A program made the translations under genes and the position numbers. From assembly GCF_903994045.1 (NCBI RefSeq), contig NZ_CAJEWD010000009.1:1-64000 (forward strand): 64,000 bases of DNA, in the 5' to 3' direction. Origin of the DNA: Jeotgalicoccus meleagridis (lineage in GTDB: Bacteria; Bacillota; Bacilli; Staphylococcales; Salinicoccaceae). Below the pieces are notes generated by a model. That model was not told where the DNA came from. It worked only from the letters and a program-made list of their open reading frames with translations, and made no database searches. Positions 8,241 through 16,231 of this stretch are shown one piece after another. Within the stretch, counting starts at the first letter, position 1. Each line of letters starts with the position of its first letter.

Positions 8241-8283
8241 AGAACAGATAAGCATATCATTATATGCTTATCTGTTCTTTTTT
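8241..8283. terminator. Bidirectional terminator
   Basis: Seventeen-base arms AGAACAGATAAGCATAT / ATATGCTTATCTGTTCT with T-runs on both strands. The end of the minus-strand gene at 8268 lies inside it. Confidence 0.9.
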
Positions 8284-9062
8284 CTACTTCTATAAAGCTG
8301 CATCAAGACGATAATAACTAAACCAATATACATAAAATATTTAACGATAAAAGTAGCTAAACCGTTTAATACATCAAGAGGATAGAGTATTCTACCCAGA
8401 CTATAAATTAAAATAATAATAAAGATAATTTTTGTCGACCACTCTGAAGAAGACAAGATAAAGTACAGTGCAGCTGCTGCGATAATAATAAATAATCCAA
8501 ACAGTAATGAATCAACTAGAGAGACATCGAAACTATCAATAAATAAAACTTGTAAAAAACTTGATGACATAAAGATAATGAGGCAATTGGTGATTACAAA
8601 TAATAATAAAAATATAATAGATGCTCCGGTTTTATGACTGCCCCGTCCAGATGCCTGGTGTTTTATCCCATGATTCATGAAAGGTACCATCACAAAAATT
8701 AAGAGTAGAGCAAGGACTACAGAATAAGAAAGAACTATTTCTCCTATGAAAAATGTCATAGCGATGTAGAGTACTGCAAAGTAGAAGAGTAATATCGTAA
8801 CGTCTATCCAGAAATTCCCTCTAATTTTTTCTAATTCCTTTGATTCGTTTTTAGCTAGCACTCGCGTCTTTTGGTTGTAATAATCAATATAATTTTGATT
8901 ATTATCTATCATGTTTCTTACTAGCTCATATAACTTTTTATATTTTGCTTCTTGTGCAACGTGATTTTTATCGAATTCCTGATTTAAAGAATCAAAAGCG
9001 ATTTGATCATCGTCACTTAAATTTTCATATAGTTTAGTATATTTTTCTTTAAATTGTGTCAT
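8268..9062 (-). CDS. Membrane protein of unknown function, six predicted spans
   Basis: I do not recognise this family. The first 85 residues are charged and hydrophilic (KYTKLYENLSDDDQIAF at the start), probably helical and cytosolic. They are followed by about six hydrophobic segments to the C-terminus, ending in a basic YRSRKKNR tail. No catalytic motif or cysteine pair is visible. Stands alone, convergent with the efflux gene. Confidence 0.75.
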   Translation of the reverse strand: MTQFKEKYTKLYENLSDDDQIAFDSLNQEFDKNHVAQEAKYKKLYELVRNMIDNNQNYIDYYNQKTRVLAKNESKELEKIRGNFWIDVTILLFYFAVLYIAMTFFIGEIVLSYSVVLALLLIFVMVPFMNHGIKHQASGRGSHKTGASIIFLLLFVITNCLIIFMSSSFLQVLFIDSFDVSLVDSLLFGLFIIIAAAALYFILSSSEWSTKIIFIIILIYSLGRILYPLDVLNGLATFIVKYFMYIGLVIIVLMQLYRSRKKNR

Positions 9063-9203
9063 AGTAACCTCTTATTCTGTACTTATTAATTTCTAGTATA
9101 TCAACAAGTTATGTATTTGACGATGAAAGTAAATGATTAAGAAAGTATAAATGGGTTATATAAAGAAAAATTAAGTTAAAATAACTTAATTTTAGTTTGT
9201 TAC

Positions 9204-9248
9204 TTGCTTTTTGTAACTGGATATATTATTATAAGTATTGCAATACTT
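9204..9248 (+). promoter_or_regulatory. Promoter with perfect 16-bp palindrome upstream of yceI
   Basis: TTGCTT (9204-9209), 17-base spacer, TATTAT (9227-9232). Immediately downstream, 9233-9248 is the perfect palindrome AAGTATTGCAATACTT, spanning the expected transcription start. This is a classic repressor-operator position; the regulator is not identifiable. Confidence 0.55.
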
Positions 9249-9294
9249 CGAAATTGAAATAATTAAATTTAACATGTATGGAGGAATTTTAAAA

Positions 9295-9822
9295 ATGGCT
9301 AAATTTGTAGCAGACACAGCACACTCAGAATTAGAATTTACGGTAAAACATATGATGGTAACTAAAGTAAGAGGAACTTTCGGCGAATGGTCAATGGAAG
9401 TAGAAGTTGACGACATTGAAGATCTTTCATCAGCTGTTATCAAAGGTGAAGCAAACGTAGCAACTATCGATACAGGCGTTGAAGACCGCGATGCTCACTT
9501 ACGTTCTGGAGACTTCTTTGAAACTGATGAATTCCCTAAAATGACATTTGAATCAACTAAAATTGAAGGTTCAGGTTCAAAATATCAAGTTACAGGTAAT
9601 TTAACAATTAAAGATGTAACTAAAGAAATTACTGTACCACTTTCTTATAACGGACAAGGTGTAAGTCCATTTGGACCTACTGTATATGGTTTTGAAGCAG
9701 ATTTCTCAATCAACCGTGAAGATTTCGGTTTAACATGGAACCAAACTTTAGAAACTGGTGGCGTACTTGTATCTAAAGATGTTAAGATCAACGCTGAATT
9801 ACAGTTTAACCCAGCTGAATAA
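9295..9822 (+). CDS. YceI family lipocalin-like protein
   Basis: A 175-residue YceI-domain protein: an isoprenoid- or amphiphile-binding beta-barrel related to lipocalins in fold. Family landmarks seen are the AHSELEFTVKHMMVTKVRGTF start, the DAHLRSGDFFETDEFP block and INREDFGLTWN near the C-terminus. No signal peptide, so probably cytosolic, unlike E. coli YceI. The ATG at 9295 follows GGAGG; the frame is open further upstream but lacks a better site. Biological role unclear, often stress-linked. Confidence 0.88.
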   Translation: MAKFVADTAHSELEFTVKHMMVTKVRGTFGEWSMEVEVDDIEDLSSAVIKGEANVATIDTGVEDRDAHLRSGDFFETDEFPKMTFESTKIEGSGSKYQVTGNLTIKDVTKEITVPLSYNGQGVSPFGPTVYGFEADFSINREDFGLTWNQTLETGGVLVSKDVKINAELQFNPAE

Positions 9823-9839
9823 ATAAATGCACAATAATT

Positions 9840-9868
9840 GAAGGTCTGACATTTGTCAGGCCTTTTTG
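9840..9868 (+). terminator. Terminator after yceI
   Basis: AAGGTCTGAC pairs with GTCAGGCCTT around ATTT, followed by T-run. Confidence 0.85.
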
Positions 9869-9933
9869 ATTAGAAAATTATACAAAGGGTATATAGTATT
9901 ATTAATAAATATAGATAATAGGAGATGCTATAA

Positions 9934-11259
9934 TTGGCAAATTTTGATGCATTGATAATTGGTTTTGGTAAGGCAGGGAAAACTTTAGCGGGTAGTCTTG
10001 CTGCACAAAATTGGAAAGTTGCATTAGTTGAAGAAGATCCTAAAATGTATGGTGGTACATGTATTAACATTGCTTGTATTCCTACGAAATTACTTATGCA
10101 TGATGCATTAGAAGGCAAGGATTATGCTTCTGCCATAGAACGCAAATTCACTACGATTGAAAAGCTGAATAATAAAAACTATCATACTGTCGCAGATTTA
10201 GATAACGCTGAAGTTATTGATGGAAAAGCGACATTTTTAAATGATAAAGAAGTAGAAGTTAAGAAAAACGACGGTAGTAAAGAAACATTGACTGCAGATA
10301 AAATATTTATCAATACAGGTGCTAAAACAGCCATTCCACCATTAGAAGGTGACATGGACTCAGACAAAATTTATACTAGTACGAGTCTTTTAGAAGAGAA
10401 AAAATTACCTGAAACATTGACAATAGTCGGTGGCGGTTATATTGGTCTAGAATTTGCGACAATGTACAATGCCTTTGGTTCAACAGTTAATGTCATTGTT
10501 CCAAATGATGCTATTTTAGAAAATGAAGACGAGGAAATTGCTAAAGAAATTACTAAAGACTTAAAAGAAAGTGGCGTTAACTTTATTTTTGGTAACTCTG
10601 CTGAGAAAGTAACTGACAATGGTAATGATATTACAGTTCATCTTTCTGAGAGTGAAGATATCACTTCACAGGCTGTCTTGTTTGCTACTGGACGTAAACC
10701 TAATACAGAAGGTTTAGGTTTAGAAAACACGAGTGTTAAAGTAAATGATAAAGGTGCAATTGAAGTGAATGATCACCTAGAAACAAGTGTTGAAAATATC
10801 TTTGCTTTAGGTGATGTAAAAGGTGGCATGCAGTTTACTTATACTTCACTTGATGACTTTAGAATAGTGAATGACTACCTTTTATCAGAAGGTAAATATA
10901 CTTTTAAAGAAAGACAAAATGTTCAATACTCTATGTTTATCGACCCAGTGTTCTCACGTATTGGCTATACTCTAGATGAAGCTAAAGAGAAAGGCTATAA
11001 TGCAAAAGAAAATAGTATGGCTATGTCTGGACACCCAAGATCGCACGTTAATAATGAAACTAGAGGTATTTTTAAAGCCGTTGTAGATACGGACAGTAAA
11101 AAAATACTCGGTGCACATTTATACGGTGTCAATTCTGAAGAGTTAATAAACACAGTTAAACTTGCTATGGACCATGATATACAATATACAAGTTTGAGAG
11201 ATATGATGTATAACCATCCAAATATGTCAGAAGCGTTTAATAACTTGTTTGATATATAA
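9934..11259 (+). CDS. FAD-dependent disulfide oxidoreductase, RclA/MerA-like (possible hypothiocyanous acid reductase)
   Basis: Class I pyridine nucleotide-disulfide oxidoreductase of 441 residues. The FAD-binding GxGxxG variant GFGKAGK is at 10-16, redox-active Cys43 and Cys48 are in GGTCINIACIPTK, the NAD(P)H-binding GGGYIGLEFA is near 165, and the C-terminal dimerisation domain ends with the catalytic His of NHPNMSE. This active-site motif matches E. coli RclA and S. aureus MerA, which reduce hypothiocyanous acid; lipoamide dehydrogenase-like activity is less likely because no dehydrogenase subunits are near. The TTG start is set by AGGAG at 9920. Confidence 0.82.
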   Translation: MANFDALIIGFGKAGKTLAGSLAAQNWKVALVEEDPKMYGGTCINIACIPTKLLMHDALEGKDYASAIERKFTTIEKLNNKNYHTVADLDNAEVIDGKATFLNDKEVEVKKNDGSKETLTADKIFINTGAKTAIPPLEGDMDSDKIYTSTSLLEEKKLPETLTIVGGGYIGLEFATMYNAFGSTVNVIVPNDAILENEDEEIAKEITKDLKESGVNFIFGNSAEKVTDNGNDITVHLSESEDITSQAVLFATGRKPNTEGLGLENTSVKVNDKGAIEVNDHLETSVENIFALGDVKGGMQFTYTSLDDFRIVNDYLLSEGKYTFKERQNVQYSMFIDPVFSRIGYTLDEAKEKGYNAKENSMAMSGHPRSHVNNETRGIFKAVVDTDSKKILGAHLYGVNSEELINTVKLAMDHDIQYTSLRDMMYNHPNMSEAFNNLFDI

Positions 11260-11282
11260 AGTTGAATATATAAACTGATAAA

Positions 11283-11325
11283 TTCCCCTTCATTTGGTTA
11301 AGAAGCTAAGTGAAGGGGAGTTTTA
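11283..11325 (+). terminator. Terminator after the flavoprotein gene
   Basis: CCCCTTCA pairs with TGAAGGGG, followed by AGTTTT. Possibly also used from the maf side. Confidence 0.7.
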
Positions 11326-11344
11326 CTCTAAAAAAAATAAATAG

Positions 11345-11899
11345 TTATAGACCGTGTTTTTTCAAGGCTCTATAAACTCGAGCTATGGGTAAACCGACGA
11401 TTGTGTAATAATCTCCTTGTATGGACTCAACAAATGAAGCACCAAAATCTTGAATCCCATATGCTCCAGCCTTGTCATATGGTTCACCTGTATTGATGTA
11501 ATCTTCAATTTCCTGGTGACTTAAACTGAAAAATGACACACTTGCCTTAGAGATTATTTTTTCCTCAAAGTCCCTTGACTTTATGATTGCAGCGGAGTAC
11601 ACTTCATGAGTGTTGCCGGATAGGGCGTTGATCATCTTCCTAGCCTCTTCTTTAGAAGTAGGTTTTTCAAAGATCTCATTGTTGAAGCTTACTACAGTAT
11701 CACCAGTGATTATGGTAGTATTCTCAGGGAGTTGAAGAGCATCTGCTTTTAGTCTGGCTGTTTCTATGACTTTTGTTTGAGGGTCGGTTGATGTGATTAG
11801 TTTCTCATCAACATTTGGAACTTCTACTTCAAAGGAAATACCGACTTGTTTGAGTAAACTTTGACGTCTTGGAGAAGATGATCCAAGTATAATTTTCAT
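11345..11899 (-). CDS. maf: Maf family nucleotide pyrophosphatase
   Basis: House-cleaning nucleoside triphosphate pyrophosphatase, probably acting on dTTP/UTP or modified pyrimidines; historically a septum-formation inhibitor. The N-terminal GSSSPRRQSLLKQVG is the family signature, followed by ITGDTVV and GAYGIQDFGASFV. The ATG at 11899 has GGAGG eight bases upstream; an in-frame start five codons earlier would place that site inside the gene. Length 184 is normal. The exact substrate cannot be assigned. Confidence 0.92.
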   Translation of the reverse strand: MKIILGSSSPRRQSLLKQVGISFEVEVPNVDEKLITSTDPQTKVIETARLKADALQLPENTTIITGDTVVSFNNEIFEKPTSKEEARKMINALSGNTHEVYSAAIIKSRDFEEKIISKASVSFFSLSHQEIEDYINTGEPYDKAGAYGIQDFGASFVESIQGDYYTIVGLPIARVYRALKKHGL

Positions 11900-12042
11900 A
11901 GATAAAACCTCCATTATGATTAAGGTTGCCTTATATTATAAAGTGGTTATAATGGCTTTAGTGTAGCTTTTGAAAATAACTATGAGAAATTTAAATAGAT
12001 AATTAATAATTATGATATAGAAGAATTAAGAGGGGAGCAATC

Positions 12043-12402
12043 ATGAGAGTTGAATTAACGAAATACAGAGTAAAAGAAGGTAAAAGTGAATTAGTCGATG
12101 AGTGGATTGAGTATATGCACAACCACATGGATGATGTGCTCATGAACCTCGAAGGTGAAAAAATGTTTGTGGAAACAATCTTCCGAGAAGCATTTAATGA
12201 TGTTGAATATTTGTATTGGTACAGCGTTCAGGATGTAGAAACGACCGAGCAAGAAGTTAATGCTGATGAACTTGACCAAAAACATATAGAATACTGGGAA
12301 CAATGTATCGACAAAACTTTCAGACCAGAAGATATGAAAGCTGAGATTGTTATGATACCTAAAAAAATAAGAGACGCTATGCAATTTGATGAAAACCAAT
12401 AA
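12043..12402 (+). CDS. DUF6176-like conserved protein
   Basis: A 119-residue soluble protein starting MRVELTKYRVKEGKSELVDEW, resembling proteins of the DUF6176 family with an alpha/beta, possibly monooxygenase-like, fold. AGGGGAGC precedes the ATG. Function unknown. The family name is from recollection of conserved patterns (LEGEKMFVETIFRE, EYLYWYS), so moderate confidence only. Monocistronic, followed by a hairpin at 12401. Confidence 0.65.
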   Translation: MRVELTKYRVKEGKSELVDEWIEYMHNHMDDVLMNLEGEKMFVETIFREAFNDVEYLYWYSVQDVETTEQEVNADELDQKHIEYWEQCIDKTFRPEDMKAEIVMIPKKIRDAMQFDENQ

Positions 12403-12440
12403 AGTCAGGGGACTTATATACCCTGGCTTTATTTTCTTTG
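12401..12440 (+). terminator. Terminator after the DUF6176-like gene
   Basis: AAAGTCAGGG pairs with CCCTGGCTTT, followed by ATTTTCTTT. Confidence 0.75.
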
Positions 12441-12493
12441 TTCATTAGAGATATAATATAGTGAACGTGTGAGTTTTTTCTAGGAGTGATAAT

Positions 12494-13624
12494 ATGAATC
12501 GCCACGAATTTAAAGAGAAAGTTATTGAATATGCATCTACTATAGGAATTGATGATATTGGTTTTACTACTGCAGAACCGTTTACTGAATTTAAAGCGAA
12601 ACTCATTGACTATTATAAGAACGGCTATGAGTCAGGTTTTGAAACAGGAACGATAGAGGAAAGAACAAACCCTAAAGCGAGTTTACCGTCTGCTAAAAGT
12701 ATTATCTCAATTGCAGTGGGCTACCCCAATAAATTGAGAAATGCGCCAAAGTCTAAACGCGGTGACAGAAGAGGAATATTTGCACGTGCGTCTTGGGGTA
12801 TGGATTATCATACTTTATTAAGAAAACGACTGGAAAAATTAGAGGCCTACATAAAATCAATAGATCCATCAATCGAGTGTAAATCAATGGTGGATACAGG
12901 TGTCTTAAGTGATAGAGAAGTGGCGAGAAGAAGCGGTCTAGGCTTTATCGGTAAAAATGGATTTGTGATCAATCCAAAGCTTGGAACATATTCCTATCTA
13001 GGGGAAATGATTGTATCTTATCCATTTCCTGAAGATGAAGAACTCTTGGACTCATGTGGAGATTGTAATATTTGTGTAGACCGTTGCCCGACTGGTGCAC
13101 TAGTTGGAGATGGACAGTTGAACTCTAAGAAATGTATTTCATTTTTAACACAAACTAAAGGTTTTATGCCCGTTCAATATAGAGGTGTCGTCGGTAACCG
13201 ACTGTATGGTTGTGATACGTGCCAGCAAGTATGCCCTAGAAATCGTGGCATTAACACAGAACATCACGAAGATATTGTTTTAGAACCGGAAATTTTAAAA
13301 CCTGAGCTTACTAGTTTATTAAAAATATCAAACCGTGAATTTAAAGAGACCTATGGTCATCTAGCGGGTGTTTGGAGAGGTAAAAAGCCGATTCAAAGAA
13401 ATGCAATTCTCGCTTTAGCTCATTACAAAGAAGAGTCAGCCCTAGATCTATTAAAAGAAGTAGCAGAAACGGACCCGAGACCGGTTATTAAAGGAACTGC
13501 CTACTGGGCAATTGGACAAATTGCTGGTAATGATGCCTTAGAATATATTTATTCTAGATATAATGAAGAAACAGATCAAGAAATTAAACAAGAGATGCTT
13601 TTAGGCATCCAAGAAGTGTCATAG
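12494..13624 (+). CDS. queG: Epoxyqueuosine reductase
   Basis: Last step of queuosine synthesis: reduces epoxyqueuosine to queuosine at position 34 of tRNA-Asp, -Asn, -His and -Tyr, using cobalamin and two [4Fe-4S] clusters. Cluster cysteines are visible at 188, 191, 194, 198 (CGDCNICVDRCPTGAL) and 240, 243, 247 (CDTCQQVCPRN), with C214 near. The C-terminal 75 residues resemble HEAT-like repeats (RNAILALAHY, KGTAYWAIGQIAG). Length 376 is typical. First gene of a queG-trmL-nitroreductase run. Confidence 0.95.
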   Translation: MNRHEFKEKVIEYASTIGIDDIGFTTAEPFTEFKAKLIDYYKNGYESGFETGTIEERTNPKASLPSAKSIISIAVGYPNKLRNAPKSKRGDRRGIFARASWGMDYHTLLRKRLEKLEAYIKSIDPSIECKSMVDTGVLSDREVARRSGLGFIGKNGFVINPKLGTYSYLGEMIVSYPFPEDEELLDSCGDCNICVDRCPTGALVGDGQLNSKKCISFLTQTKGFMPVQYRGVVGNRLYGCDTCQQVCPRNRGINTEHHEDIVLEPEILKPELTSLLKISNREFKETYGHLAGVWRGKKPIQRNAILALAHYKEESALDLLKEVAETDPRPVIKGTAYWAIGQIAGNDALEYIYSRYNEETDQEIKQEMLLGIQEVS

Positions 13625-13638
13625 GAAGAAGGAAAAAT

Positions 13639-14106
13639 ATGAATCACGTTGTTTTATACCAACCAGAAATTCCACAAAATACAGGTAATATAGCAAGGAC
13701 TTGTGTCGGGACAGGCACACCTTTGCACCTTATTAAACCGTATGGTTTTAGCTTAGAGGATAAGTATGTTAAACGTGCCGGACTTGACTATTGGAAAGAT
13801 CTTGAACTTTATGAATATGAATCAATTGAAGAATTTTTTGAACAAAACCAAGGAAATTTTTATATGATTTCTAAGTTTGGTAAACAAAACTTTTCAGACA
13901 TGGATTACTCAGATAGAAAAGAAGCACATTACTTTGTCTTTGGCAGAGAAACAAGTGGACTACCTGATGAGTTAAAGGATAAGTATAAAGATACTTTAAT
14001 GAGGATTCCCATGACAGAAAAGGTACGTTCATTGAACCTCTCAAACACTGTAGGTATTTTGGTGTATGAGGCCTTAAGACAACAGGATTATCCAAATTTA
14101 AAATAG
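13639..14106 (+). CDS. trmL: tRNA (cytidine/uridine(34)-2'-O)-methyltransferase
   Basis: SPOUT-class methyltransferase that 2'-O-methylates the wobble base of tRNA-Leu isoacceptors. The 155-residue protein shows the family start NTGNIARTC and the C-terminal trefoil-knot segment RSLNLSNTVGILVYEAL. It starts 14 bases after queG stops; both enzymes act on anticodon position 34, so this is a small wobble-modification operon. Confidence 0.93.
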   Translation: MNHVVLYQPEIPQNTGNIARTCVGTGTPLHLIKPYGFSLEDKYVKRAGLDYWKDLELYEYESIEEFFEQNQGNFYMISKFGKQNFSDMDYSDRKEAHYFVFGRETSGLPDELKDKYKDTLMRIPMTEKVRSLNLSNTVGILVYEALRQQDYPNLK

Positions 14107-14118
14107 GAGGAAGCTTTA

Positions 14119-14856
14119 ATGAATGAAGTAATAAAGTTAATCAACAATCATCGCTCACTCAGAAAATTTTCTGAAGAAAAATTGAGTCAGGAAGAAATTG
14201 AAAATTTGGTTGGGGCAGCTCAAAGTGCAAGTACATCAAGCTATGTACAAGCATACTCAATTATTGGAGTGACTGATGAAGAGAAGAAAAAACAATTGAG
14301 AGAGATTTCGACTCAAAGTTATGTGGAACACAATGGGCATCTCTTTGTCTTTGTTGTAGACTTCTACCGCAATAATGAGCTTGCCAAGAAATTTGATCAA
14401 AGTATTTCTTACGATAAAACAGAAAATCTTATTGTCGGTGTTGTTGATGCTTCCTTGGCTGCACAAAATATGGCTATTGCCGCAGAGAGTATGGGGCTTG
14501 GCATGTGCTATATTGGCTCACTTAGAAATGATGTAAATAAAGTTAAAGAAATACTAGACCTACCAGAAGCAACTTTCCCTTTGTTTGGGATGGTAGTTGG
14601 TCATCCGACAACAAAAGGTTCACAAAAAGAAAGATTACCTTTTAAGGAGATCTATCATGAAAACACCTATCAAAGAATGGAACAAGTAGAGTCCATTATT
14701 GAAGAATATGATCAAAGTGTAAGTGAGTATTACAAGGAGCGTACGAATGGTCAAAGAGATGATAAGTGGTCGGAGCAAGTTGTGAAGACACTCATGAAAA
14801 AACAGCGTCTTGATGTTGATTCATTCTTGAAATCACAAGGATTTTTAGGTCAATAA
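14119..14856 (+). CDS. NADPH-dependent nitroreductase family oxidoreductase (NfsA/FRP-like)
   Basis: FMN-dependent reductase of 245 residues with the family N-terminal HRSLRKFSEE and SASTSSYVQAYS (flavin contacts), AAESMGLGMCYIGSLRN in the core and a long helical C-terminal extension. Substrates of such enzymes include nitroaromatics, quinones and flavins; the S. aureus relative NtrA helps release iron from siderophores. The GGAGG-led start lies 12 bases after trmL. The next gene downstream, on the opposite strand, has a Fur-box promoter, so an iron link is possible but unproven. Confidence 0.85.
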   Translation: MNEVIKLINNHRSLRKFSEEKLSQEEIENLVGAAQSASTSSYVQAYSIIGVTDEEKKKQLREISTQSYVEHNGHLFVFVVDFYRNNELAKKFDQSISYDKTENLIVGVVDASLAAQNMAIAAESMGLGMCYIGSLRNDVNKVKEILDLPEATFPLFGMVVGHPTTKGSQKERLPFKEIYHENTYQRMEQVESIIEEYDQSVSEYYKERTNGQRDDKWSEQVVKTLMKKQRLDVDSFLKSQGFLGQ

Positions 14857-14961
14857 CAGAATAATATGAAGCGGGAATTAGAACTTCTGTTTCCAGTGGT
14901 AGTGTGATTTGGTTCATGTTATAGAGTCTTATTATTTGTAGATAAATTAGGGATTTAATAT

Positions 14962-15049
14962 AAAAAAGCGCACTTGACTTCTTGGGGAGTAGCGTCTGCG
15001 TGAGACTACAGACTCACGCAGACGCCCCAGAAAAGCAAGTGCGCTTTTT
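14962..15049. repeat. Long compound hairpin: bidirectional terminator or intergenic repeat element
   Basis: Outer arms AAAAAGCGCACTTG / CAAGTGCGCTTTTT (14 bp) enclose inner arms GCGTCTGCGTGAG (14992-15004) / CTCACGCAGACGC (15013-15025) and a short TGGGG/CCCCA. Far longer and GC-richer than other terminators here. Flanked by GATTTA at 14952 and 15050. It sits between convergent genes, so it can terminate both, but its build suggests a repeated intergenic element. Confidence 0.7.
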
Positions 15050-15088
15050 GATTTAGGAACTGGACTTTTGTCCCAGCCCGCTTTTTTC

Positions 15089-15787
15089 TTATATAAATGC
15101 TTCTCTTTGGCTTGGGTGTTTATCAAGTGAGATTTGATCATTAGGAATGTCATTTTTTAATAATAAATCAATATTTTCTTTCAAGAACTCGTCGCTACCG
15201 ACAACGTAGTAAAGTGCATTTTTATCTTGCATTAATCCTTCTGCTTTTTCATAGTAATCTGCACGGTTATTGGTGAATTCGGCAGTAATATTATTATTAT
15301 TGTCATTATTAAAGATATCAGTAAATAAGTATTCTTTTGATGAATCGACGTTTAAAGAATGAATTTTGTTTACGCCACTAGAATCATCGATGTATTTAAG
15401 TGCTAGTGGTCGTAAAGTTGCTAAGCCTACACCAGCAGACAGCATGATGATATTTTTCCCTTCACGTTTTAAAGGAACATTTGTATGAGTTTTGAAAATA
15501 GCCGCTTTTCCACCAATTGGTAGCTGATCTAGTATGTTTTTAAACTTAGAAGGTTGTTCTTTCAAACGAGTGGTAATACCGATATCGCCATTCTCGTTAT
15601 AAGTAGAAATTGACATATGTCTAACTAAACTACGGTCAGGTTTTTCACCAGCGTTAAATCCTTCAAAAGCGAGGTGAATATGTGCACCTTCATCCCATGT
15701 ATAGTCTTCAGGGCAATTAAAGATATATGTTTTTACTTGTGAGTTCTCTTTTTTAACATCTTTTAATGTAGTCCAATATATTTGCAT
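15089..15787 (-). CDS. FAD/NAD(P)-binding ferredoxin-reductase-like oxidoreductase, Fur-box promoter
   Basis: A 232-residue protein with a ferredoxin-NADP+ reductase fold: an N-terminal FAD-binding barrel with the RHMSIS motif (RxYS-type flavin contact) and a Rossmann NAD(P)H domain starting GKNIIMLSAGVGLATLRP. It has no iron-sulfur or heme domain of its own, so it needs an acceptor. GAGGAG precedes the ATG. The promoter overlaps an excellent Fur box (15834), which suggests a reductase used in iron acquisition; that role is inference. Confidence 0.78.
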   Translation of the reverse strand: MQIYWTTLKDVKKENSQVKTYIFNCPEDYTWDEGAHIHLAFEGFNAGEKPDRSLVRHMSISTYNENGDIGITTRLKEQPSKFKNILDQLPIGGKAAIFKTHTNVPLKREGKNIIMLSAGVGLATLRPLALKYIDDSSGVNKIHSLNVDSSKEYLFTDIFNNDNNNNITAEFTNNRADYYEKAEGLMQDKNALYYVVGSDEFLKENIDLLLKNDIPNDQISLDKHPSQREAFI

Positions 15788-15819
15788 ATTCCTATTCTCC
15801 TCATCATGGTATTACTGTC

Positions 15820-15849
15820 ATTATATATTTAATTGATAATGTTTATCAA
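15820..15849 (-). promoter_or_regulatory. Fur-box promoter of the ferredoxin-reductase-like gene
   Basis: On minus: TTGATA (15849-15844), 18-base spacer, TATAAT (15825-15820). The Fur-like 7-1-7 site TGATAATGTTTATCA (15834-15848) differs at one position from TGATAATNATTATCA and extends to the palindrome AATTGATAA-TGT-TTATCAATT. Confidence 0.75.
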
Positions 15850-15863
15850 TTAAATGAGCTCAT

Positions 15864-15888
15864 AAAAAAACCTAGTCCAAAGACTAGG
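15864..15888 (-). terminator. Terminator of the 38-codon gene
   Basis: CCTAGTC/GACTAGG stem with CAAA loop and a seven-base A-run on its left, i.e. a U-run for minus-strand transcription. Confidence 0.8.
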
Positions 15889-15908
15889 TCTATTATTCTT
15901 AAATAAGA

Positions 15909-16025
15909 CTATTCTCTAATTTTTGTTTCTCCATCATCTTTGTAGCCCCATGAAGTCTCGCGACCTGCAGTAAGCATTGACGTTAGGAATGCAATACAAA
16001 CCATTAGAATTAAAAATGCTTTCAT
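15909..16025 (-). CDS. Small membrane/secreted peptide, 38 residues, unknown
   Basis: A short frame with an ATG nine bases after GGGGGC. Its first 20 residues are hydrophobic (MKAFLILMVCIAFLTSMLTA), followed by a polar tail, RETSWGYKDDGETKIRE. This is a single transmembrane segment or an uncleaved signal-like helix. A dedicated terminator (15864) and a TATAAT at about 16066-16071 on minus support a real gene. I do not recognise the family. It lies between a Fur-controlled reductase and a stress-protein gene. Confidence 0.65.
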   Translation of the reverse strand: MKAFLILMVCIAFLTSMLTAGRETSWGYKDDGETKIRE

Positions 16026-16151
16026 TATTGATTTGCCCCCAGTACTTATACTTTAATTAACTTCATTATAAACTATTCAGCTAAATATAAAAAGGTTAAG
16101 TTTAAAAATTTATAGTTCACTACTAAAATATTAAGTTTATTCTAGTCTTTA

Positions 16152-16178
16152 GGTTATATTTTATGGAATTTAGGGTAA
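16152..16178 (+). promoter_or_regulatory. Possible sigma-B promoter of the YflT-type gene
   Basis: GGTTAT (16152-16157), 15 bases, GGGTAA (16173-16178) resembles the sigma-B consensus GTTTAA-N12-15-GGGTAT, about 55 bases before the start of a general-stress-type gene. The match is imperfect. Confidence 0.4.
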
Positions 16179-16231
16179 GATAAATTTAAATGAGCTTATT
16201 ATGTGATTTATGATTATTGGAGGATAAAAAT

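Noticed and set aside
14947-15153. 68-codon minus-strand frame
   Set aside because: Runs through the compound hairpin and the end of the reductase gene in another frame; no start signal.
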